64,000 bases of DNA from Pseudomonadales bacterium (GTDB lineage Bacteria; Pseudomonadota; Gammaproteobacteria; Pseudomonadales; Azotimanducaceae): the NCBI GenBank assembly GCA_017642855.1, contig JAEPOO010000001.1, positions 1,837,469-1,901,468 on the forward strand, in the 5' to 3' direction. This document shows positions 18,620-27,319 of this stretch, piece by piece. The first letter of the stretch is position 1, and the number at the start of each line of letters is the position of its first letter. A program made the position numbers and the translations under genes. Below the pieces are notes generated by a model. The model did not search any database, was not told where the DNA came from, and worked only from the letters and a program-made list of their open reading frames with translations.

Positions 18620-19432
18620 TTAGCGCTGACGTTCTGCGTACCGCTGCGTGGGGCGCGAACCGTTTTCATCGTAAAGGTCAAACTCTTCAATCAGGTCCTC
18701 TACCCACTGAATGCTGCCCGTTCGAGACATCAGATCATCCTGCATCAGAAGTGAAGCTGCTGAGCGGCCAACGAGCAGAGGCGTTTGCGACTGACTCAAA
18801 TCCATTTCGCGTTCTTCCGCCGCATCCTGAATGAATTCGGTGGCGACAGATCCCGGATAAAGCACACAGGCTGGCACACCCTTGGGCTCCAGTTCAATCG
18901 CCATATCCGCGGTGAGTCGGTCCAGACCGGCTTTGCCAGACCCGTAGCTGGAAGAAAAGTGGTAACTCTGACCGCCGGGTGAAGAGACATTCAGCATCCG
19001 CGCATTGTCGCTTTTGAACATCCATTGTGCCGCGTGCCAGCTGGCCACATAGTGTGCTCGCAGGCCAATGCCCACCTGGTCGTCCCAGACCTGGATGGGA
19101 TGATCCCAGAAACCGCCCCCCCAGGCAGGCGGGTTCGGAATCTTGTAGACGTTGTTCACCAGGATATCGATTCGGCCAGCCTCGTCCCCGATCTGCTTGA
19201 ACAGTGCTTCGATTTCATCGTCATTGCCATGATCACACTGAATCGCGCGACCTTCGCCACCGGCTTCGGTGACCATGCGTGCTGTGGTATCGATGGTCCT
19301 GTCCCCATCGCCTGTCGAGCGGCCCGTTGAATAAACGGTACATCCCTTCTCACCCAGCGCAATGGCAATACCCTTGCCAATACCGCGGCTGGACCCTGTC
19401 ACAACCGCTATCTGACCTTCTAGACTATCCAC
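18620..19432 (-). CDS. Short-chain dehydrogenase/reductase (DHRS1-like)
   Basis: A 270-residue SDR. TGSSRGIGKGIAIALGE is the glycine-rich loop with an Arg that, with YSTGRST after beta-2, suggests NADP(H). The NNAG motif is altered to NNVYK, as in DHRS1-type SDRs, and the catalytic Ser-Tyr-Lys is seen in SSPGGQ and SYGSGKAG. A C-terminal extension (SRTGSIQWVEDLIEEFDLYD) is also DHRS1-like. DHRS1 reduces steroids and carbonyl xenobiotics; the substrate here is unknown. It is read on the minus strand, with 20 bp separating it from the small reading frame upstream. Confidence 0.85.
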   Translation of the reverse strand: MDSLEGQIAVVTGSSRGIGKGIAIALGEKGCTVYSTGRSTGDGDRTIDTTARMVTEAGGEGRAIQCDHGNDDEIEALFKQIGDEAGRIDILVNNVYKIPNPPAWGGGFWDHPIQVWDDQVGIGLRAHYVASWHAAQWMFKSDNARMLNVSSPGGQSYHFSSSYGSGKAGLDRLTADMAIELEPKGVPACVLYPGSVATEFIQDAAEEREMDLSQSQTPLLVGRSAASLLMQDDLMSRTGSIQWVEDLIEEFDLYDENGSRPTQRYAERQR

Positions 19433-19453
19433 TATGAACTCCCGGCTACACTT

Positions 19454-19675
19454 TCAGAACAAGCGGGCAGCATACGCAAGACGAGAGGCTTGCGCCATCA
19501 AAGTCAGCCATTGCGCTTTGCCATCATGGATATCATTGATCAGGAAATCGGCGGCCTGAAGACGCGTCAGCAAGTACTGACACCGCGCTTCATTGCTGAT
19601 GTCGAGCACCGCGTCTTGGCTCTGCCTTTGGAGAAGGATCGAAAGGAACGCGTAAACGTGGCAACCAAGAAGCAT
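19454..19675 (-). CDS. Doubtful small hypothetical protein
   Basis: A 73-codon minus-strand reading frame that exactly fills the gap between two minus-strand genes (19 bp from the upstream stop, 21 bp from the SDR start). The predicted protein is mostly helical, with a hydrophobic N-terminus (MLLGCHVYAFLSILL). There is no clear ribosome-binding site before the ATG, no domain that I know, and a competing plus-strand frame of similar length (from a TTG at 19490 with a GAGAGG before it) covers the same bases. Either strand could be coding, or neither. Confidence 0.25.
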   Translation of the reverse strand: MLLGCHVYAFLSILLQRQSQDAVLDISNEARCQYLLTRLQAADFLINDIHDGKAQWLTLMAQASRLAYAARLF

Positions 19676-19694
19676 TTTCGATGCGAGTGATTAC

Positions 19695-20324
19695 CTAGTC
19701 TCTACGCCCGTATATCCACAAGTCCAGCAGCGACGTCAGGGTGATCAGGATCAGCGCCAGCAGCAATCGCGGATCTGAGAAATAGAGCCTGGTCTCTAGC
19801 GGGTAGGCAATGGTCTTAACCAGGCCCGCCATCTTGAAATCATGCCTGCCCTGGAATTCAGGATTCGAGATAATCTCAAACAAATCTCGCCGACTGCGGT
19901 ATCGCATCAAAGCACCCTGATCCCAAACTTCCGCGTTTTCGATTCCTACGATGTCCATCGAATCGAATACTGTGACACCCATGAAGATTGGATGACAGGC
20001 TCGTTGCAGAAGTGCTGGCCACATGTACTCCATGTACATGCCCATCAAATCAGACGCTGTCGCTCCGTCCGGTGCACCCTCGACGGACGGCGGGTCTTCA
20101 TTCAGGTCAATGTTGTTGATCATGATGAACTGGCGACCCGTATCGTTCTCCATGAACGTACGAATTCGCTCCAGTCGCTCCCCCTCAAAACCAAAAGTTG
20201 GCAGTTCCTGCATGAAGCGCTGTATTTCCTGTTCTGTCAGCGGACCTTCGGTGTTGGTGTACCACCAGGCAAACACGAGATAAAGAACGAGAGGGATTGC
20301 CCAAAGTAGTGTTCGCGAATTCAT
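19695..20324 (-). CDS. Hypothetical protein with two terminal membrane segments
   Basis: A 209-residue protein I cannot assign. Residues 5-22 form an N-terminal hydrophobic segment (TLLWAIPLVLYLVFAWWY), followed by a long soluble stretch of about 150 residues rich in acidic and aromatic residues, and a second hydrophobic helix near the C-terminus (LLLALILITLTSLLDLWIYG) ending in RRD. This suggests a bitopic inner-membrane protein with a large periplasmic domain. It is divergent from the Ca/Na antiporter gene across 52 bp and upstream of the doubtful 19454 frame. No conserved catalytic pattern is visible. Confidence 0.75.
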   Translation of the reverse strand: MNSRTLLWAIPLVLYLVFAWWYTNTEGPLTEQEIQRFMQELPTFGFEGERLERIRTFMENDTGRQFIMINNIDLNEDPPSVEGAPDGATASDLMGMYMEYMWPALLQRACHPIFMGVTVFDSMDIVGIENAEVWDQGALMRYRSRRDLFEIISNPEFQGRHDFKMAGLVKTIAYPLETRLYFSDPRLLLALILITLTSLLDLWIYGRRD

Positions 20325-20376
20325 CCAAGCAGTCTAACCTCCACCAATCAAATTTTGAAACTGCTACACTGTTCGC

Positions 20377-21357
20377 ATGCTGTCGTTTTTGCTGCTTGTT
20401 GTTGGCCTGGTTCTGTTGCTCGCTGGTGGCGCTGCTCTGGTTCGAGGCGCTTCTGGAATTGCCGAGTCCTATGGTGTGTCTCCTCTGGTTGTCGGTTTGA
20501 CCGTTGTCGCGTTCGGCACCAGCTCTCCCGAGCTGGTGGTCAACATCATTGGCGCGCTCAGGGGAGAGACTGATATTGCATTCGGTAACATCGCGGGATC
20601 CAACCTCGCGAACCTGGGTCTGGTGCTTGGATCTGCTGCCCTAATTACCCCTATCGCGATCCAGAGTCAGATCATTCGACGCGAATTGCCCCTGCTCCTG
20701 CTCGCCACGATCATGCTGATGGTCATGACACTGGATTCTTTCCTTCGAGGGTTTAATCCCATACTCGATCGCTCCGATGGCCTGATTCTATTACTCACGT
20801 TCGGCATCTTCGTTTACATCATGGTGCTTGATTTCATGCGCCAGCAGGCTGATCCACTGTTGGCGTCTATCGATACCCTGTCGCCGGAACTCAGCCAATC
20901 ATCCGCTAAAGACTGGTGTTTCGTCATTGGAGGAATTGCAGGCCTCGGCATGGGTGGTGAAATGAGCATCACCAACGGTATTGAACTGGCTGAAATACTG
21001 GGGGTAACCACCACCGTCGTGGGCATCGCTGTTATCGCCATTGGCACCAGCCTGCCGGAATTGGTGACATCAATCATCGCTGCCATGCGCAAGGAAGCCG
21101 ATCTGTGCGTGGGCAATGTCATCGGTTCGAACATCTTCAACACGCTGATGGTGCTGCCGGTCAGTGCGCTGGTCTATCCACTGTCCATTCCATCCGGGGG
21201 CACCACGGACATCATTGTCACCTTCTTCTTCGCCGCAGCATTGATCCCGGTCTTTATCTTTAGAAACAAGATCATGAGCCGTTTATCCGGCGGTATTTTT
21301 GTTGCGGCCTACCTGGGTTACATGATTTTCAGGGTCTCGACCTCCTCCCCCGCTTAG
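20377..21357 (+). CDS. Calcium/sodium antiporter (YrbG/CaCA family)
   Basis: A 326-residue inner-membrane exchanger with two homologous halves. The first alpha-repeat reads VVGLTVVAFGTSSPELVVNI with GNIAGSNLANLGLVLGSA, the second VVGIAVIAIGTSLPELVTSI with GNVIGSNIFNTLMVLP; the paired GTSxPELV and GNxxGSNxxN motifs hold the cation-binding Glu and Asn residues. About ten transmembrane helices are visible. It would extrude Ca2+ (or Na+) using an ion gradient. It starts 52 bp from the divergent 19695 gene and ends 43 bp before the P450 gene; an inverted repeat at 21370-21392 lies in that gap. Confidence 0.9.
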   Translation: MLSFLLLVVGLVLLLAGGAALVRGASGIAESYGVSPLVVGLTVVAFGTSSPELVVNIIGALRGETDIAFGNIAGSNLANLGLVLGSAALITPIAIQSQIIRRELPLLLLATIMLMVMTLDSFLRGFNPILDRSDGLILLLTFGIFVYIMVLDFMRQQADPLLASIDTLSPELSQSSAKDWCFVIGGIAGLGMGGEMSITNGIELAEILGVTTTVVGIAVIAIGTSLPELVTSIIAAMRKEADLCVGNVIGSNIFNTLMVLPVSALVYPLSIPSGGTTDIIVTFFFAAALIPVFIFRNKIMSRLSGGIFVAAYLGYMIFRVSTSSPA

Positions 21358-21369
21358 TGGCAAACTGCC

Positions 21370-21392
21370 GAGACCACTAAACAACCGGTCTC
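21370..21392. other. Inverted repeat before the P450 gene
   Basis: GAGACC (21370-21375) and GGTCTC (21387-21392) form a 6-bp hairpin with an 11-base loop, ending 8 bp before the P450 ATG. There is no T-tract, so it is a weak terminator for the antiporter at best; it might instead be an operator or a structure over the translation start. Confidence 0.35.
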
Positions 21393-21400
21393 TGAACACC

Positions 21401-22681
21401 ATGAGTGAAGCCAAGGAAATGGACGTTAACAGCATCCCGCTCGATAAGCTGGATGTGAGTGATCCAACCATCTACGAAAACAATTGTTGGCAGCCTTACT
21501 TCAAACGACTGCGAGAAGAAGCCCCTGTCCACTACATGGAAGATAGCCTCTCTTCTGGCGCCTTCTGGTCAGTGACCAGCCACGACCTGATCAAACAGGT
21601 TGACACCAACCACCAGGTGTTCTCATCTGAGCTGGGAATCTCAATCGCAGATCCACCCGTCGATGAGGACGAAAGAGAGCAACTGGTCGAGATTGAAAAC
21701 TTCATCTCGATGGATCCACCCGGGCACGACATTCAGCGAGCCACCGTTGCACCTTCAGTGGCACCCAGCAACCTCTCTAATTTTGAGCCGCTCATCAGGG
21801 AGCGTGTGATCGACATTCTTGAGCACCTACCGGTTGGAGAGCCCTTTAATTGGGTGGACGAGGTATCGATAGAACTCACCGCTAGAATGCTCGCGATCCT
21901 GTTTGATTTTCCCTATGAAGATCGTCGCAAGCTGATTCACTGGTCTGATGTGACGACAGCCGTACCGCAATTAACCGGTGACGAAGGTGCTGACATGGAG
22001 CAACGCAAAAATGACCTGATGGAATGCGCAACGACCTTCATGGGTCTCTGGCAGGAGCGTGCTGCAGCAGAACCCAAATTTGACCTGATCTCGATGCTTG
22101 CCCACGGAGAAGACACCAGGGACATGATCGAAAACCCTTTGCTGTTCCTTGGCAACGTGCTGCTGTTAATCGTTGGCGGCAACGACACAACCCGAAACAG
22201 TATTTCCGGTGGTGTCATCGCACTGAACCAGTTCCAGGATGAGTATCAGAAACTCAGAGACAACCCAGCCATCATTCCTAACATGGTCGCAGAAATGGTT
22301 CGCTGGCAAACACCGGTGATTCATATGCGCCGAACTGCCAAGCAGGATTTCGTATTAGGAGGAGAAAAGATCAATGAAGGTGACAAGGTTGTCATGTGGT
22401 ACCTGTCAGGCAACCACGACGAAAGTGTTTTCCCTGATGCGGACAAACTCATTGTTGATCGAAAAAATGCGCGCGCCCATGTCGCCTTTGGTTTTGGCAT
22501 TCACCGATGTATGGGTAATCGCCTCGCAGAGATGCAGCTACGCGTACTCTGGGAAGAAATCATGAAACGTTTTGACAATGTTGAGCTGGCGGGAGACGTG
22601 AAACGTCTGCCTAACAACTTTATCCGCGGAATCGCGGATGTTCCGGTGATCTTGCATCCGAGGAAGAGCAACCTCCCCTGA
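21401..22681 (+). CDS. Cytochrome P450, CYP153-type (terminal hydroxylase)
   Basis: A 426-residue class I P450. The heme ligand is Cys370 in FGFGIHRCMGNRLAEMQ, the I-helix oxygen-activation motif is VGGNDTTRNSISGG, and QPYFKRLREEAPVHY, FNWVDEVSIELTARML and MVRWQTPVIHMRRTAKQDF follow the CYP153 pattern along the whole length. CYP153 enzymes hydroxylate the terminal carbon of n-alkanes and fatty acids in marine hydrocarbon degraders. They need a ferredoxin and ferredoxin reductase, which are not seen next to it (the 2Fe-2S protein at 23996 is of another type). A second CYP153-type gene is at 62652. The upstream hairpin at 21370 may affect expression; there is no strong ribosome-binding site. 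Confidence 0.92.
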   Translation: MSEAKEMDVNSIPLDKLDVSDPTIYENNCWQPYFKRLREEAPVHYMEDSLSSGAFWSVTSHDLIKQVDTNHQVFSSELGISIADPPVDEDEREQLVEIENFISMDPPGHDIQRATVAPSVAPSNLSNFEPLIRERVIDILEHLPVGEPFNWVDEVSIELTARMLAILFDFPYEDRRKLIHWSDVTTAVPQLTGDEGADMEQRKNDLMECATTFMGLWQERAAAEPKFDLISMLAHGEDTRDMIENPLLFLGNVLLLIVGGNDTTRNSISGGVIALNQFQDEYQKLRDNPAIIPNMVAEMVRWQTPVIHMRRTAKQDFVLGGEKINEGDKVVMWYLSGNHDESVFPDADKLIVDRKNARAHVAFGFGIHRCMGNRLAEMQLRVLWEEIMKRFDNVELAGDVKRLPNNFIRGIADVPVILHPRKSNLP

Positions 22682-22713
22682 GCCGGACAAACAACACGAA
22701 AAACGGGCAGAAA

Positions 22714-22736
22714 AAAGGGAGCTGATCGCTCCCTTT
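22714..22736. terminator. Bidirectional intrinsic terminator
   Basis: AAAGGGAGC-tgatc-GCTCCCTTT is a perfect 9-bp stem with a 5-base loop between the convergent P450 and thiolase genes. Six A residues (22711-22716) on the left give a U-tract in the minus-strand transcript, and TTTG follows on the plus strand, so it can end both. Confidence 0.85.
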
Positions 22737-22757
22737 GTGCTGCTCGTCAAAAGCAGA

Positions 22758-23939
22758 TTACATCTTCTGGATGATCGTCCCGGTACCGAGCCCACCGCCA
22801 CAGCACATGGCGATCAGACCATACTCACCACCCGTCCTATGCAGTTCATGCACCGCCTTGGTTGTGAGGAAGCAGCCGGTTGCACCCAGTGGGTGACCCA
22901 GAGAAATCGCGCCACCGTTGGGGTTCACCTTCGCCATGTCGGCGCCAACTGTTTTTGCCCAGGAAAGCACAACAGACGCGAAGGCTTCGTTGACTTCAAA
23001 GACGTCGATGTCGTCGATGTTCAACCCGGTTTTCTCCAGCATTTTTTCTGTTGCCGGAATCGGACCTTCAAGCATCAGCACAGGATCGCAGCCAACCAGC
23101 TCAGCATCCACCACTTTTGCCAGTGGCTTGACGCCCAGCGCTTCTGCTTTTGAAGCGGTCATCATCAACACCGCCGCAGCACCATCCGCGATCTGCGAAG
23201 ACGTTCCCGCTGTGTGAATACCATCTTCACGGGCAACCGGCTTCAATTCCGCCAGAGCGTCGAGGCTGGTATCCCTAGGAATCTCGTCCTTTGCAAAGGT
23301 GAAAGTTTCGTCGAGCCGATTACCTTCTTCATCGAACTTGTTCACTTCAAGAGGAATGATTTGTGAATCAAAGTAGCCGCCATCAACCGCTAATTTGGCA
23401 CGTTCCTGTGACTGCAGGCCAAACGCATCACTGTCAGCGCGAGTCACCTGGTACTTCTCCGCCATGCGCTCTGCACCTTCAAACTGGCTGGTGAATTCGT
23501 AGTGCTCGAAATAGGAGCGGGAAACGGGTTTGCCCATTTCTTTTTTCAGGCCCACGGCATCGGATCCAACGGGCAGTCTGGTCATATTCTCAACACCACA
23601 GGCAACGACACAATCAGCCATACCGGAGCGCAGCATACTGGTCGCCAGGTGCACCGCTTCCTGGGAAGAGCCACACTGACTGTCAATGGTGATACATGGC
23701 GTCGCTTCAGCACCGCCATGAGAAAGCCAGGCAGTTCTCGCAACGTTCATACCCTGAGCACCCAGCTTGTTGATGCAGCCACCAATGACCTGGTCAACTT
23801 CTTCGGAGGGTACATTGCTGCGTTCCAGCATCTTCTGCATGACCGCACCCAAGGTATCGGTTGGATGCACCTGACCCAGCGAACCTTTTTTCCTGCCGAC
23901 TGCTGAACGCGCGGCATCTACAATGACGACTTCTTCCAT
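22758..23939 (-). CDS. Acetyl-CoA C-acyltransferase (thiolase)
   Basis: A 393-residue degradative-type thiolase. The acylated nucleophile is in DSQCGSSQEAVHLA, the catalytic His in GHPLGATGCFLTTKA and the second Cys in MCCGGGLGTG, with NEAFASV between. It cleaves 3-ketoacyl-CoA to acetyl-CoA and a shortened acyl-CoA at the end of beta-oxidation; SSQEA instead of the usual SGLxA resembles thiolases of steroid or terpenoid side-chain degradation (FadA5/6-like), which is a weak hint. It is read alone on the minus strand, ending at a bidirectional terminator shared with the P450. No hydroxyacyl-CoA dehydrogenase is adjacent. Confidence 0.92.
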   Translation of the reverse strand: MEEVVIVDAARSAVGRKKGSLGQVHPTDTLGAVMQKMLERSNVPSEEVDQVIGGCINKLGAQGMNVARTAWLSHGGAEATPCITIDSQCGSSQEAVHLATSMLRSGMADCVVACGVENMTRLPVGSDAVGLKKEMGKPVSRSYFEHYEFTSQFEGAERMAEKYQVTRADSDAFGLQSQERAKLAVDGGYFDSQIIPLEVNKFDEEGNRLDETFTFAKDEIPRDTSLDALAELKPVAREDGIHTAGTSSQIADGAAAVLMMTASKAEALGVKPLAKVVDAELVGCDPVLMLEGPIPATEKMLEKTGLNIDDIDVFEVNEAFASVVLSWAKTVGADMAKVNPNGGAISLGHPLGATGCFLTTKAVHELHRTGGEYGLIAMCCGGGLGTGTIIQKM

Positions 23940-23995
23940 ACTATCTTCCGGGGGTAAAGTGAAAAACCTGGTCTATTGTGCCACAGTCGACCACC

Positions 23996-24262
23996 ATGAA
24001 AACCATCGTCATTTGCACCAATTTCCGACCATTCACGACGCAACCCAGCTGCGCCCAGCGAGGCAGCAAGGCGCTGGCAGACTGGCTGGAGCAGGAGATC
24101 GAAACCCGGGGCCTGGATGCGAGAGTCGATCGGTCAGTCTGCCTGGGACACTGCGTGATGGGACCAAACGCACGCTTACTGGGCGAAGCGTTCTGTCACT
24201 TCGCAGACAAAGAAAAATTACTGCCCCTGCTGGAATCTTTGCCGGAGAAGCCAGCGGATTGA
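23996..24262 (+). CDS. Thioredoxin-like [2Fe-2S] ferredoxin-fold protein
   Basis: An 88-residue protein with the NuoE/Shethna-type thioredoxin-fold [2Fe-2S] pattern: CTNFRPFTTQPSCAQRGS gives two cysteines 12 residues apart and VDRSVCLGHCVMGPNARLL gives CxxxC with the characteristic GPN. This pattern is shared by (2Fe-2S) ferredoxin-like proteins found in many bacteria, of unproven partner. It could carry electrons, but it is not the class of ferredoxin used by CYP153. I use the ATG at 23996. It is divergent from the thiolase gene (56-bp gap) and its 3' end overlaps the convergent esterase gene by 45 bp. Confidence 0.85.
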   Translation: MKTIVICTNFRPFTTQPSCAQRGSKALADWLEQEIETRGLDARVDRSVCLGHCVMGPNARLLGEAFCHFADKEKLLPLLESLPEKPAD

Positions 24263-25216
24263 TTCAGCAAACAGCGCACCACCGTGCGCCAGGGTGTGAC
24301 CACCCGCTCCAAACTCAAAGCGATAGTCATAACCTGAATATTCGAGCGACTGTGCCAGCATCTGATTGGCTATCGGCCAGTTGCCAAAAATACCGTCGAT
24401 ATCATTCGCTCCACTCTGCATGAACACGCGGATCGGTTTTCGCGGCGTCGTACGCACCATATAGGCGTAGTTATGGCCACCCTTGATGTTGGTAAAAGAA
24501 CCACAATGCGACAGCACCAGACCAAATTCATCCGGAAAGTGCCAGGCACTGGTAAAAGCTGCAATGCCACCACTGCTGATACCGGCAACCAGCTTTTTGG
24601 CCGCATCGTTTGTGACCACACAGTTCGTTGCGCTCTGAGCCAGTGGCAAAATCTCGTCGAGGAGAAATCTTCCGTAGTCTGCGGTCATCGAATCGTATTC
24701 AATGCTCCTGGCGTCATCAACGCGGTTTCGCTGCTCCTGGGTAAGCGCTGATGGATCTGACAATTCCGGAATGTCCCGCGGCCTGCCTGGATCAATGAAA
24801 ATCGCGAGGGTCGGCGCGATCTCACCCGCTGCAAACAGGGAATCCAGCACCTGGCCTGCGCGAACCGAGCCGTTTCTTCCCAGATATCCAATGCCGTCGT
24901 TGAAGATCATCAGAGACACGTCTTGCGCACCCTGCGCCATGCCTGGCGAGGTGTAAAAGCGGAGGTCCCTGATCGTATTTGGATAGGCAAGCGCCTCTGA
25001 CCAGCCTTTTATCGAGGTAACGTTACCCGCGGCCACGTCATCATTGGGGAAAGCTTCGGCGCAGGGTTTATATCCCTGATCGAACTCACCAGACGCGGCT
25101 TTAAGCCCACCATATCGATCATGCCCATTCACTTCCCAGGGCGCGGTTTGATCAAGCCCCAGCTCAGCATAAGTCGCAGCATCCATGGGGCTGGTGTAAG
25201 TCGGTTTCACACTCAC
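24218..25216 (-). CDS. Enterochelin-esterase-like alpha/beta hydrolase
   Basis: A 332-residue member of the Fes/esterase-D/feruloyl-esterase-like family, without signal peptide. GISSGGIAAF is the nucleophile elbow, an Asp in SGANDIDGIFG and the His of GAGGHTLAHGG complete the triad; FIDPGRPRDIPELS and the DAATYAELGLDQTAPWEV N-terminal arm are also typical. It would remove acyl or acetyl groups from a carbohydrate or siderophore-like ester. It follows the GH3 gene by 9 bp, so an ester-decorated glycoside is the natural joint substrate (inference). Its end overlaps the convergent 23996 gene by 45 bp. Confidence 0.85.
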   Translation of the reverse strand: MSVKPTYTSPMDAATYAELGLDQTAPWEVNGHDRYGGLKAASGEFDQGYKPCAEAFPNDDVAAGNVTSIKGWSEALAYPNTIRDLRFYTSPGMAQGAQDVSLMIFNDGIGYLGRNGSVRAGQVLDSLFAAGEIAPTLAIFIDPGRPRDIPELSDPSALTQEQRNRVDDARSIEYDSMTADYGRFLLDEILPLAQSATNCVVTNDAAKKLVAGISSGGIAAFTSAWHFPDEFGLVLSHCGSFTNIKGGHNYAYMVRTTPRKPIRVFMQSGANDIDGIFGNWPIANQMLAQSLEYSGYDYRFEFGAGGHTLAHGGALFAESIRWLLRQRFQQGQ

Positions 25217-25225
25217 GCGCTCATT

Positions 25226-27319
25226 TCACTGGGGTTCCCAGTCCTCACCATCAAACTGCCAGGGTGAATCAAGGATGAGTTCATCCGCAGAGAAACCCGC
25301 ATGAAACTGATAAAGGCAGGGCTCCAGCGTCCAACCATCATCCGGGTCAAAGTAGTGCAAGTCCGCGTCGAGCACTTCAATTTCCAGATCCACGCTCTCG
25401 CCGGGCTCGATGGTCAGCCGACCAAAACCTTTCAATTCTTTCTTGACCCGAAGCACACGGGAATCCGGACAACCTGCATAAAGCTGCGGCACTGCCACGC
25501 CCGGGCGCGCGCCTGTATTGGTCACACTGACATTGAACAGGAAGCCATCGTCAGTTCTTTCGGCCTGAAGACCATCCATCGAGAACTGCGTGTAGCTCAA
25601 GCCAAAACCAAACGGGAATTGTGCGCGCTCACCTGCTCGGTCCAGGTAGCGATACCCGTGAAACAGATCATGAGGCACATCCAGGGCGTTGATATCCCAA
25701 TCCATCAACTGGGTAATAGATCTCGGGAAGCTAACTGGCAGTCGACCTGATGCATCTACATCACCAAACAGAACGCGAGCGAGCGCGTGCCCACCCTCTC
25801 GCCCCGGATACCAGATCATCATCAGCGCATCGACTTCATCCGACCAGGGTGAAACTTCTACCGCACTGCCTCCTTCGAGAAGCACGACCGTTTTGCACTG
25901 GTGCTGAGCAACTTGTTTGATAAGCGCTTCCTGTTCTACCGGAAGTCGCAAATCCATTCTGTCACCGCCCCTTGCAAACTCCGAATCGTCTTCTGCCTCC
26001 TGCTGCTGTGTCGGAATAAACTCACCTTCTTCCCGATAGGTCAGCCCGGCCACCACAAGCGCGACGTCAAACTCGCCAAGACTGCTGAGGTCGGCGTTAC
26101 TTTCAAAGAAGGTTAATTCAAGCTCATTACTGTAGGTCTGCAGTCCCGTCAGTGGTGTCGTCACTTCCGTCGAGGTGACCATACTGCTGCCGCGATCACC
26201 AAGATTGGCAATTGCCGCAAGATCGCCAATCACAGCGATCTTCTGTGACGTTGCCAGGGGCAGCACATCCTCATTCTTCAGCAGCACAAAAGACTTCTCC
26301 GCCACCTCTCGAGCCAGCTCGATGTGAGCCTCACATTCGACAATGGACTCATCAACCTCAACCGGGACTGCGAGGTTATATGCCAATTTTTGATACAAGG
26401 CTCTTGAAGCGTTGCGGGTTATAACTTCTTCATCGATCTCGCCGTTCGCCAGGGCCTCTTCGAGTTTTTCGTCTGAATATCGGTAAGGCGCCGGCATTTC
26501 GATATCCATACCGGCGTTGATGGCCGGCGCGGTGGACCTGGTACCGAGGAACCAGTCGGATTCCACAAACCCGGAAAAACCCCAATCGTCCCTTAATATA
26601 TCTGTTAGCAGCTCCGGATGTTCACCGCAGTAAACGCCATTCATTTTGTTGTAGGCGCTCATGACAGAAGCAGCCGCCCCTTCGACCACACACCGTTTGA
26701 AGTGAGGCAAATAAACTTCATGCAACGTGCGGACGTCGACATTTGAGCTCATTTCAAATCGTGTCAACTCGAGGTTATTTAGCGCAAAGTGCTTTGGACT
26801 GGTGAGCACATGGTTCTGGGCACCAGACACAAATGCCACTGACAAGGCACCCATGTGACATGGGTCCTCAGAGTAAGTTTCCTGGGCACGACCCCAGCCA
26901 GGATGTCTAAGAAGATTGATGGTCGGCGCCAGCAGAACATTACCGCCTCGCGCCGCGACTTCCAGCCCGATGGCCAGTCCCACTCTTCTCTCGAGCTCCG
27001 TATCAAAAGTCGCGCCCCTCGCCATCGCAACAGGGAATGCCGTTGCAACTCCGGTGCGTGCACCACGGGGACCATCCACCATCTTGTAAGGCGGAATCCC
27101 CAGAGTCTCATCGCCACCGGCATAGTAGAGACCATCAATGGGCATTGCCTGGAGACCGCGCATCTCGTTGATCTTTTGTGCGAGGGTCATGCTAGAGAGC
27201 AGACGATCAACCTCTACTTGAACTGCCTCATGATCAACGGATAAGCCGATGTTTCCTGCGTGGATCTGATCCCGATCGAACGCTTTGACCGCGCGATTCG
27301 GCTTAATGGATTCAAGCAT
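25226..27319 (-). CDS. Glycoside hydrolase family 3 beta-glucosidase-like
   Basis: A 697-residue GH3 enzyme with the full three-domain layout: N-terminal (alpha/beta)8 barrel with PKHFALNNLE, SAYNKMNGVYCGE and the nucleophile-bearing GFSGFVESDWFLG (Asp of ESDW), then the alpha/beta sandwich (EKSFVLLKNEDVLPLA), then a fibronectin-III-like C-terminal domain (FGFGLSYTQFSMD). The last motif is classic for beta-glucosidase/xylosidase members. There is no signal peptide, so the substrate is taken up before hydrolysis. Its start overlaps the SDR stop by one base (TAATG) and its stop is 9 bp before the esterase, so a SDR-GH3-esterase unit acts on an acylated glycoside. No glycan transporter is nearby. 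Confidence 0.92.
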   Translation of the reverse strand: MLESIKPNRAVKAFDRDQIHAGNIGLSVDHEAVQVEVDRLLSSMTLAQKINEMRGLQAMPIDGLYYAGGDETLGIPPYKMVDGPRGARTGVATAFPVAMARGATFDTELERRVGLAIGLEVAARGGNVLLAPTINLLRHPGWGRAQETYSEDPCHMGALSVAFVSGAQNHVLTSPKHFALNNLELTRFEMSSNVDVRTLHEVYLPHFKRCVVEGAAASVMSAYNKMNGVYCGEHPELLTDILRDDWGFSGFVESDWFLGTRSTAPAINAGMDIEMPAPYRYSDEKLEEALANGEIDEEVITRNASRALYQKLAYNLAVPVEVDESIVECEAHIELAREVAEKSFVLLKNEDVLPLATSQKIAVIGDLAAIANLGDRGSSMVTSTEVTTPLTGLQTYSNELELTFFESNADLSSLGEFDVALVVAGLTYREEGEFIPTQQQEAEDDSEFARGGDRMDLRLPVEQEALIKQVAQHQCKTVVLLEGGSAVEVSPWSDEVDALMMIWYPGREGGHALARVLFGDVDASGRLPVSFPRSITQLMDWDINALDVPHDLFHGYRYLDRAGERAQFPFGFGLSYTQFSMDGLQAERTDDGFLFNVSVTNTGARPGVAVPQLYAGCPDSRVLRVKKELKGFGRLTIEPGESVDLEIEVLDADLHYFDPDDGWTLEPCLYQFHAGFSADELILDSPWQFDGEDWEPQ

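Noticed and set aside
19490..19690. A plus-strand 66-codon frame opposite the doubtful 19454-19675 gene.
   Set aside because: It needs a TTG start and crosses nothing but the gap; the minus-strand frame fits the neighbours slightly better, but neither is certain.
25020..25035. GGTAACGTTACC, a perfect 12-bp palindrome inside the esterase gene.
   Set aside because: It lies within coding sequence far from any start, so an operator role is unlikely.
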